From Saonia sp964398035 (GTDB lineage Bacteria; Bacteroidota; Bacteroidia; Flavobacteriales; Flavobacteriaceae), in contig CAYNLI010000098.1 of assembly GCA_964398035.1 (NCBI GenBank), forward strand, positions 1 to 10,886: a stretch of DNA of 10,886 nt. The letters run 5' to 3'. Shown piece by piece: positions 5,911-10,886 of this stretch. Below the pieces are notes generated by a model. That model saw only the letters and a program-made list of their open reading frames with translations. It searched no databases and was not told where the DNA came from. Position 1 is the stretch's first letter, and every line of letters begins with the position of its first letter. The position numbers were made by a program, and so were the translations under genes.

Positions 5911-7473
5911 ATGAAACTCAATATAGAAGACACTTTTAATAAAGAATTGCCAGTAGATCCAATAGTGGAGAACACTAGAAGGCAGGTAGAGAAAGCATGC
6001 TATTCTTTTGTGAAACCTAAGAAGACTTCAAAACCAGAAATACTTCACGTTTCCCCTGAAATGTTGGGTGATTTAGGATTGTCAGAAAAAGATGCAGCTT
6101 CCAAAAAGTTTTTGAATGTTTTTACTGGAAATGATGTATTGCCGAATACAAATCCATATGCCATGTGCTATGGAGGGCATCAATTTGGAAATTGGGTAGG
6201 GCAACTGGGTGATGGACGTGCAATAAATTTGGCTGAGATTGTTCATAAGGATAAACGATGGGCAATTCAATTAAAAGGAGCAGGGGAGACCCCATATTCT
6301 AGAACTGCAGATGGATTGGCGGTTTTGCGCTCTTCCATTAGAGAATATCTGTGCAGTGAGGCTATGCATCATTTAGGAGTACCAACAACAAGAGCGTTGT
6401 CCTTGGCGTTGACAGGAGACCAAGTGATGAGGGATGTGATGTATGATGGTCATCCCGCTTATGAAAAAGGAGCTGTGGTATGCCGTGTTGCCCCAACATT
6501 TATACGTTTTGGGAATTTTGAAATTTTCGCATCACGAGGGGATAAGAAAACTTTAAAATCCTTGATGGACTATACTTTAAAACATTTCTTTTCACATTTA
6601 GGGAAACCATCAAAAGAAACCTATTTGCAGTTTTTTAATGAAGTGGTTCAGCGCAGTATGGAAATGGTTGTTCATTGGCAACGTGTAGGCTTTGTACATG
6701 GTGTTATGAATACAGATAATATGTCCATCCTTGGATTGACAATTGATTATGGTCCTTATGGTTGGCTGGAAGGATATCACCATGGATGGACGCCCAATAC
6801 TACAGATAGACAGTATAAACGATATAGATATGGTAATCAATCAGATATTGTGCTTTGGAACCTATATCAATTGGCCAATGTCCTATATTTTTTAATTGAT
6901 GAGGCTGATGGTCTAGAAGTTATTTTAGAGAAATATAGTGCGAACTATACAAAATCTTATTTGCAGATGATGTGTTCAAAAATTGGATTGTATACAGATG
7001 ATAAAAGTGATGAATCATTGATTAAAGATTTGGAAGAAATATTACAATTGACGGAAACTGATATGACAATTTTTTTTAGAAATTTAAACAAGTTTGATAA
7101 AGAACAACCTTCCAAAGGATTAAAAGTAATAAACGATGCTTTTTATAGTATTGGTGAGGTTGTTGATGAAATAGCAGAACGTTGGAACAAATGGTTTCTA
7201 CGTTATGCCACTCGATTACAAAAAGAAACACTTTCCACAGAAGAACGTATGGAGAAAATGAACTTGGTAAACCCTAAATATGTACTTCGAAATTACATGG
7301 CACAATTAGCGATTGATGCTACAGATGAGAGAGACTGTTCAGTTTTGAACGAGTTGTTCAACCTGTTGAAAAAACCATATGATGAGCAACCTGAAAATAT
7401 AAAATGGTTTGCTAAAAGACCAGAATGGGCACGCCATAAAGTAGGTTGCTCTATGTTGTCCTGTAGTTCATAA
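5911..7473 (+). CDS. selO: Protein adenylyltransferase SelO (YdiU/UPF0061 family)
   Basis: A pseudokinase-fold enzyme that transfers AMP from ATP to hydroxyl side chains of proteins (AMPylation), linked in other bacteria and mitochondria to redox stress. The 520 residues include the family core: GGHQFGNWVGQLGDGRA (88-104), QLKGAGETPYSR (120-131, with Lys122), LRSSIREYLCSEAMHHLG (139-156), and metal/ATP residues in MNTDNMSILGLTIDYG (266-281, D269-N270 and D279). The C-terminus reads GCSMLSCSS. Vertebrate SelO ends in Sec-Ser-Ser, and here Cys518 takes the selenocysteine position, as is usual in bacteria; with Cys513 or an internal Cys it may form a regulatory disulfide. It follows msrA by 19 bp, so co-expression with the Msr enzymes is likely. 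Start at 5911 gives the expected N-terminal length. Confidence 0.93.
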   Translation: MKLNIEDTFNKELPVDPIVENTRRQVEKACYSFVKPKKTSKPEILHVSPEMLGDLGLSEKDAASKKFLNVFTGNDVLPNTNPYAMCYGGHQFGNWVGQLGDGRAINLAEIVHKDKRWAIQLKGAGETPYSRTADGLAVLRSSIREYLCSEAMHHLGVPTTRALSLALTGDQVMRDVMYDGHPAYEKGAVVCRVAPTFIRFGNFEIFASRGDKKTLKSLMDYTLKHFFSHLGKPSKETYLQFFNEVVQRSMEMVVHWQRVGFVHGVMNTDNMSILGLTIDYGPYGWLEGYHHGWTPNTTDRQYKRYRYGNQSDIVLWNLYQLANVLYFLIDEADGLEVILEKYSANYTKSYLQMMCSKIGLYTDDKSDESLIKDLEEILQLTETDMTIFFRNLNKFDKEQPSKGLKVINDAFYSIGEVVDEIAERWNKWFLRYATRLQKETLSTEERMEKMNLVNPKYVLRNYMAQLAIDATDERDCSVLNELFNLLKKPYDEQPENIKWFAKRPEWARHKVGCSMLSCSS

Positions 7474-7481
7474 AATGTAGG

Positions 7482-8882
7482 TCAAAGCCATTTAATCGTT
7501 GCATTGGCCAATTTTTCTTTTTTCTTGTTATAAGGAGGAAACAATAATTCTATAGATCCTTTAAAGTTTTGCTTTAATACAGAGCGCATATTGGAGAACT
7601 CTAAAAAGCCATAATAACCATGGGTTTTTCCTATGCCACTATTATTAGACCCCCCAAAAGGCAAATGGTGATTGGAAAACTGAAGCACATTATGGTTGAT
7701 ACATGTACTGCCAGCTCTTGTATTGTTTATGATTTTCTTTACTGTAGCATTATTTTTACTGTAAATATATAATGCCAATGGTTTTTCTTTAGAATTAATA
7801 TAACCAATAGCTTCTTCAATGGTTTTGTATGTTTTTAAAGGAAGAATAGGACCAAAAACTTCATCTTGCAACAATAGTGCACTATCAGGTAAATTTGAAA
7901 TTATGGTCGGTGCTATATAATTTTCTTTTTTATTGGTAACACCACCAATTTCTATAGTTGCCCCGTGTTTTTTGGCATCGTCTATATGGTACTGTAATCG
8001 TTTAAAATGTCTTTCATTCACAATCCTGCAATAGGAACTGGAAGTTGAGGCATCATCAGTATAATAATTTTTTAGTTGCTGTCTTAAGGCTTCTATCAAT
8101 TCATCCTTAACACTTTCATGTACCAGTAAATAATCTGGTGCAATACAAGTTTGCCCATTGTTCATGAACTTTCCCCACGCTATTTTTTTTGCTGCGGATT
8201 TAATATTGGCAGTTTTACCCACTATGGTCGGTGATTTTCCTCCAAGTTCCAAAGTCACTGAAGTTAAATGTTCAGCTGCCGCTTTCATGACAATTCTCCC
8301 AATTGAAGGTGAGCCAGTGAAGAAAATATGGTTAAAAGGTAATTTTAAAAGTTCTTGTGAAACATCAACTTCACCCTCTACCAAAACAATTTCATTTTCA
8401 TCAAAGATATTGTCAATAATTTCTTTCATCACATTAGAAGTATGTGCAGTGATTTCTGAAGGTTTTAAAATAACAGTATTTCCTGCGGCAATGGCAGAGA
8501 CCAAAGGCCCAAAAGTTAAATTTATAGGGAAGTTCCAAGGAGAAATGATCAAGCATACCCCTTTTGGTTCATGAACAACCCAAGAAGATGAACCGATCAA
8601 GGTAATAGGTGTTTCAGCACGCTGTTTGTTTGTCCATTCTTTTAAGTTTTTTATAGCATGTTTTATTTCTCCTATTACTGGATAAATTTCAGTTAGATCA
8701 GTTTCAATAAAGGGTTTCTTAAAATCATCATATAATGCCTGTCGGATTTCTGCCCTATAGGTTACTTCGATGGCTTTTTTTAAGACTTTCAGTTTTTTTA
8801 TACGCTCTTTATAGGTTGAGTTCCCAACATTAAATTGATTCTCTTTTTGTAAATCAAATAGGTCTTGAAATTTGTTTTTCAT
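7482..8882 (-). CDS. Aldehyde dehydrogenase, class-3-like (NAD(P)+-dependent)
   Basis: Oxidises an aldehyde to its carboxylic acid with NAD(P)+. The substrate is unknown; fatty, aromatic and lipid-peroxidation aldehydes are typical for this subgroup. The 466 residues are the short form lacking the N-terminal extension of class 1/2 enzymes. Visible landmarks: SPWNFPINL with oxyanion Asn117, LKPSE with cofactor Lys140, FTGSPSIGR (188-196), LELGGKSP with general base Glu212, the catalytic Cys246 in NNGQTCIAPDY, then EVFGPILPL and PFGGSNNSGIG. A hydrophobic patch with basic residues at the C-terminus (ELLFPPYNKKKEKLANATIK) resembles the membrane-associating tail of some class-3 enzymes. The gene converges on selO with only 8 bp between stops and no terminator in the gap. 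All catalytic residues are present, so it is probably functional. Confidence 0.92.
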   Translation of the reverse strand: MKNKFQDLFDLQKENQFNVGNSTYKERIKKLKVLKKAIEVTYRAEIRQALYDDFKKPFIETDLTEIYPVIGEIKHAIKNLKEWTNKQRAETPITLIGSSSWVVHEPKGVCLIISPWNFPINLTFGPLVSAIAAGNTVILKPSEITAHTSNVMKEIIDNIFDENEIVLVEGEVDVSQELLKLPFNHIFFTGSPSIGRIVMKAAAEHLTSVTLELGGKSPTIVGKTANIKSAAKKIAWGKFMNNGQTCIAPDYLLVHESVKDELIEALRQQLKNYYTDDASTSSSYCRIVNERHFKRLQYHIDDAKKHGATIEIGGVTNKKENYIAPTIISNLPDSALLLQDEVFGPILPLKTYKTIEEAIGYINSKEKPLALYIYSKNNATVKKIINNTRAGSTCINHNVLQFSNHHLPFGGSNNSGIGKTHGYYGFLEFSNMRSVLKQNFKGSIELLFPPYNKKKEKLANATIKWL

Positions 8883-9013
8883 TGCTGTTTAGATATGTCC
8901 AACTGCAATCTATTTAATTTAGAAAGAGCTTGGTTTTAATTAATAACAATACAATGCACAGGAACTGCTATTGGAATCACTTCTAATATAAGCATTCTTG
9001 TATTATGTTAAAA

Positions 9014-9262
9014 CTAATCCATGACAAACTTAAACCCAAGTCCAAAATAACCCGCTTTAAGACCTGTACTGCGTTGATAGTTGTTGTATTTAAAATCTAT
9101 ACTTTTTAAACCAAACTTCCAAGCTTTAAATTTGGCAAAAATGTCCATATAGGTGATACCTAAGCCATATTGGTCAGCAGAAAACTTAGATAAATCATAA
9201 TCTGATGTATAGAATTCACTTGTGGATAAATGAGCATCAAAAGGAGCAAAATAATCTTCCAA
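9014..9262 (-). pseudogene. C-terminal remnant of a DUF3570 outer-membrane beta-barrel gene
   Basis: About 82 codons are open from a TTG at 9262 to the stop at 9014. They read DYFAPFDAHLSTSEFYTSD, YDLSKFSADQYGLGITYMD, and end YFGLGFKFVMD. Alternating hydrophobic/polar strands ending in a phenylalanine-rich last strand are typical of an outer-membrane barrel, and the FYTSDYDLS...GLGI stretch matches my recollection of DUF3570 proteins (around 400 residues). The N-terminal three quarters and signal peptide are missing. It is abutted directly by the truncated apbE in another frame. DUF3570 genes usually close the thioredoxin-apbE-DUF4266 cluster, so the position is right but the intervening sequence is gone. 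No product is expected to be exported. Confidence 0.65.
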
Positions 9263-9886
9263 TTTTTGCCGTTTGGTTGTTTGCCCCAGGCATTTAAATC
9301 TCCTGATGCATTTATTATGCCCGCTACAACTCCTTTTTCTATAAGAAGACTCTTGGCCTTGTCCGCCGCATAGCCTTTCCCTAAAGCTCCAAAACCAATT
9401 TTCATTCCTTTCTTTTTTAAAAAGACGGTTTTATTTTCCTGGTCCAGGATAATGTTTTCATACCCTACTTTCTCAACAGATTTTAAAATTTCATTTTGCG
9501 GTGGCATTTCTTTCATGCTTCCATCAAACTTCCAAATTTTATCCATGGAGGCATAGCTAATATCAAAGGCACCATTAGTTAGTTTATTTTAATGATCTAT
9601 AAATAAGTTGAATGAGCTCATCGTTTATTACAACAGGAACAATGCCGGCATTCTTGTTGATCAAGGATGTTTGCGAATGGGTATCCCATGAAGAAATTAA
9701 TTTTTCAATTCTAGAAATTTCAGAAATGGCAAGGCCTATATACTGATTTCCTAAGACATCATTTTCGGCAACAACAGTAAAATCGAACCTACTGCCCATT
9801 AATTTTTCTGTACGTTGATATACTTTTTGCCCAAAACAAAAACTACTGATAAGTAAAAAACCTAAGTAGAAGATTTTGGTTTTCAT
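9263..9886 (-). pseudogene. apbE: Broken apbE (FAD:protein FMN transferase), frameshifted and truncated
   Basis: Intact ApbE attaches FMN covalently to exported proteins. The first 100 codons from 9886 encode a signal peptide (ending SFCFGQ), LMGSRFDFTVV, and the family motif SSWDTHSQTSLINKNAG, then stop at TAA 9584-9586. Homology resumes at once in another frame: LTNGAFDISYASMDKIW, GFGALGKGYAADKAK, GIINASGDLNAWG, ending NGKNWKI near 9263. The shift corresponds to +1, -2 or -5 nucleotides in an A-rich tract around 9584-9592. The C-terminal third of the roughly 330-residue family, with its catalytic Thr/Asp region, is absent and replaced by the DUF3570 remnant. The start overlaps the thioredoxin-like gene by 4 bp, showing a former operon. 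Inactive in this form unless the frameshift is a sequencing error, and even then truncated. Confidence 0.82.
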
Positions 9887-10326
9887 GGATTTTGGTTTGT
9901 GAAAGCTGTTAAGGTATTAAAATAGGCTTCGGGGCTTATTTTTTCATAACCTGTAGCACCCAAAAAGGCGCCCTCATTGGTAAGGACAACTACATAAGGG
10001 AAGTATCCTTTTGGATTATACTTTTCTGCCAAAGCGTTATTATGGTTTCTCTGCTCTTCAGTAAGTTTATTGCTTTTTTTACGAGGAAAATCAGCTTTTA
10101 ATAGTACAAAACTATCCTTTGCTGATTTTATAAATGTTGGAGCGCTCCAAATTTCTTTTTCTAATTTTATGCAAGGTGCACACCAATCTGAACCTTGAAA
10201 GACCAAAACAATGGATTTTTTTTCTTCAGATGCTATTTTTTTAGCCTTTTCAAAATTGGTAGCCCATTCTTGGGCACTAGCAATAGAAAGGAAAAGGAAA
10301 AATAAAATGAATAGGTGTTTTTTCAT
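9883..10326 (-). CDS. Secreted thioredoxin-like protein
   Basis: Probable periplasmic thiol-disulfide protein. A cleavable signal peptide (LFILFFLFLSIASA, cut before QEW at residue 19) precedes a short thioredoxin-7-type domain. The redox motif is SDWCAPC, with C49 and C52 in a WCxPC arrangement. The cis-Pro region is seen as NPKGYFPYVVVL around residues 104-115. At 147 residues it is intact and normal in length. Its stop overlaps the apbE start by 4 bp. This family commonly leads a thioredoxin-apbE-DUF4266-DUF3570 cluster in Bacteroidetes and Proteobacteria. With apbE broken and DUF3570 truncated it now appears as the only intact member, so its partner is gone and its present role is unclear. 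Confidence 0.85.
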   Translation of the reverse strand: MKKHLFILFFLFLSIASAQEWATNFEKAKKIASEEKKSIVLVFQGSDWCAPCIKLEKEIWSAPTFIKSAKDSFVLLKADFPRKKSNKLTEEQRNHNNALAEKYNPKGYFPYVVVLTNEGAFLGATGYEKISPEAYFNTLTAFTNQNP

Positions 10327-10655
10327 GTGATATCTTTTTTAGACTATAACGTAAAAACAATTGAAAATTACTTTACCCTACCTCAGTTTAAGATTTTAAT
10401 AAGAAATTTACAATATTCAGAAATGTCAATGTATTAAGTCTTTGAAATATAGTTATCCTTACAGGATGTAATCATTTTTGATGGCGGCATACAGGATTAG
10501 GAAGACTTGCTGGTAATAAAGGAGTTCTTAATGGGCAGAATATAAGAGCGATGATTATTGGCAAAAAGAAAATTTAAAAAACTTGTTAAGTAAGAGTTTT
10601 AAATTTAAACGTGAAAAATAAATGTATTTATGGTATCTAATCTGAAAGGTTTTTT
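10327..10655. other. Gene-poor stretch between the thioredoxin gene and tRNA-Arg
   Basis: No gene of credible size lies here. The thioredoxin gene's promoter should lie in the first 100 bp, but I see no clear consensus. One plus-strand frame is open for 31 codons (10482-10577). It reads HTGLGRLAGNKGVLNGQNI, then RAMIIGKKKI, bounded by stops and without a start codon. Its composition suggests a gene remnant that I cannot identify. Small hairpins (ATCCT/AGGAT near 10455-10467) are too weak to call. Confidence 0.4.
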
Positions 10656-10691
10656 TACTTTTGCGCAAGATTTTCAGAATCTGGTATTTTG
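10656..10691 (+). promoter_or_regulatory. Candidate promoter elements for tRNA-Arg
   Basis: TACTTTTG at 10656-10663 is an exact TAnnTTTG -7 match but has no TTTG upstream at the right distance. Alternatively TTTG at 10660-10663 with TATTTTG at 10685-10691 (21-bp spacer) would start transcription around 10698, leaving a leader of about 30 nt before the tRNA. The second reading fits the tRNA distance better. Confidence 0.35.
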
Positions 10692-10729
10692 AAAAACAGT
10701 AAAGTTGTTAATATTAATGATTAACAAAT

Positions 10730-10803
10730 GGTCGCATAGCTCAGCTGGATAGAGCATCTGCCTTCTAAGCAGACGGTCCCAGGTTCGAATCCTGGTGCGA
10801 TCA
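10730..10803 (+). tRNA. tRNA-Arg, anticodon TCT
   Basis: A complete 74-nt cloverleaf. The acceptor stem GGTCGCA/TGCGATC has one G-U wobble at the second pair. The D stem is GCTC/GAGC and the anticodon stem TCTGC/GCAGA. The loop CTTCTAA places the anticodon TCT at 10764-10766, which reads AGA codons. The variable loop is 5 nt. The T arm is CCAGG-TTCGAAT-CCTGG, and the discriminator base is A10803. The 3' CCA is not encoded (CTG follows), so it must be added by the CCA-adding enzyme. AGA is the expected major Arg codon in an AT-rich genome. Confidence 0.97.
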
Positions 10804-10812
10804 CTGATAATC

Positions 10813-10848
10813 AAAGAGTTACTAAACATATTTTAGTAACTCTTTTTT
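10813..10848 (+). terminator. Intrinsic terminator of tRNA-Arg
   Basis: Perfect 14-bp stem AAAGAGTTACTAAA (10813-10826) / TTTAGTAACTCTTT (10832-10845), 5-nt loop, followed by more T residues. It begins 9 bp after the tRNA end, so the tRNA is probably a single-gene transcript. No gene starts in the remaining 38 bp. Confidence 0.88.
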
Positions 10849-10886
10849 ATTTGCACTCAATTTATGGTGTATTTTGGGTTAATATG

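Noticed and set aside
8158..8574. 138-codon plus-strand frame opposite the aldehyde dehydrogenase
   Set aside because: Antisense shadow of conserved ALDH motifs, including the ELGGKSP and SPWNFP regions.
8944..9003. Terminator between the DUF3570 remnant and the aldehyde dehydrogenase gene
   Set aside because: AATACAATGC and GCATTCTTGTATT can pair only imperfectly across a loop of about 37 nt and without a T-run.
1..10886. CRISPR array, insertion sequence or tandem repeats
   Set aside because: I saw no regularly spaced direct repeats, no transposase gene and no pair of terminal inverted repeats anywhere in the window.

Overview
The window looks like chromosomal DNA from a member of the Bacteroidetes, most likely the Flavobacteriaceae. 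It is strongly AT-rich, Shine-Dalgarno sequences are weak or absent, and several promoter-like sites match the Bacteroidetes consensus TTTG...TAnnTTTG. The gene families also fit: a lipoprotein S1 sulfatase and a thioredoxin/ApbE/DUF3570 cluster. No species can be named from the sequence alone.

Left part (1-1839): two short open fragments lie on the minus strand at the edge. They are followed by a complete type IV toxin-antitoxin pair of the AbiE family, with the antitoxin/regulator AbiEi and the nucleotidyltransferase toxin AbiEii overlapping by 4 bp. Two related palindromes in front of abiEi look like its operators. They also show that abiEi should start at 347, not at the more upstream ATG.

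Region 1840-2561 has no intact gene. It holds a well-formed predicted transcription unit (promoter 2012-2040, structured RNA about 2047-2222, perfect 15-bp terminator hairpin), then a cluster of palindromes at 2265-2336, then the 3' remnant of a protein gene. That remnant overlaps the sulfatase start codon by 4 bp. The sulfatase (2562-4178) is a lipoprotein with the Cys-type formylglycine motif.

Region 4179-4899 is a gene graveyard. It holds the first 37 codons of a lipoprotein gene whose start codon reads CTG, and a minus-strand fragment of a MacB/FtsX-type ABC permease with a frameshift and an apparent internal deletion. Next comes a tight plus-strand operon msrB-msrA-selO (4900-7473). It combines two methionine sulfoxide reductases with the protein adenylyltransferase SelO, a coherent oxidative-damage set. 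It converges, with only 8 bp between, on a minus-strand class-3-like aldehyde dehydrogenase.

Right part (9014-10326, minus strand): a secreted thioredoxin-like protein overlaps an apbE gene. This apbE is broken twice, by an early frameshift and by an apparent deletion that joins it to the last ~80 codons of a DUF3570 beta-barrel gene. The intact cluster usually runs thioredoxin-apbE-DUF4266-DUF3570, so one collinear deletion appears to have removed the rest. After a gene-poor stretch the window ends with tRNA-Arg(UCT) and its terminator.

Overall, functional stress, defence and polysaccharide genes are interspersed with at least five decayed genes. I found no convincing new multi-gene system. 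The best leads are the predicted small RNA, the AbiE operator pair and the apbE-DUF3570 deletion scar.
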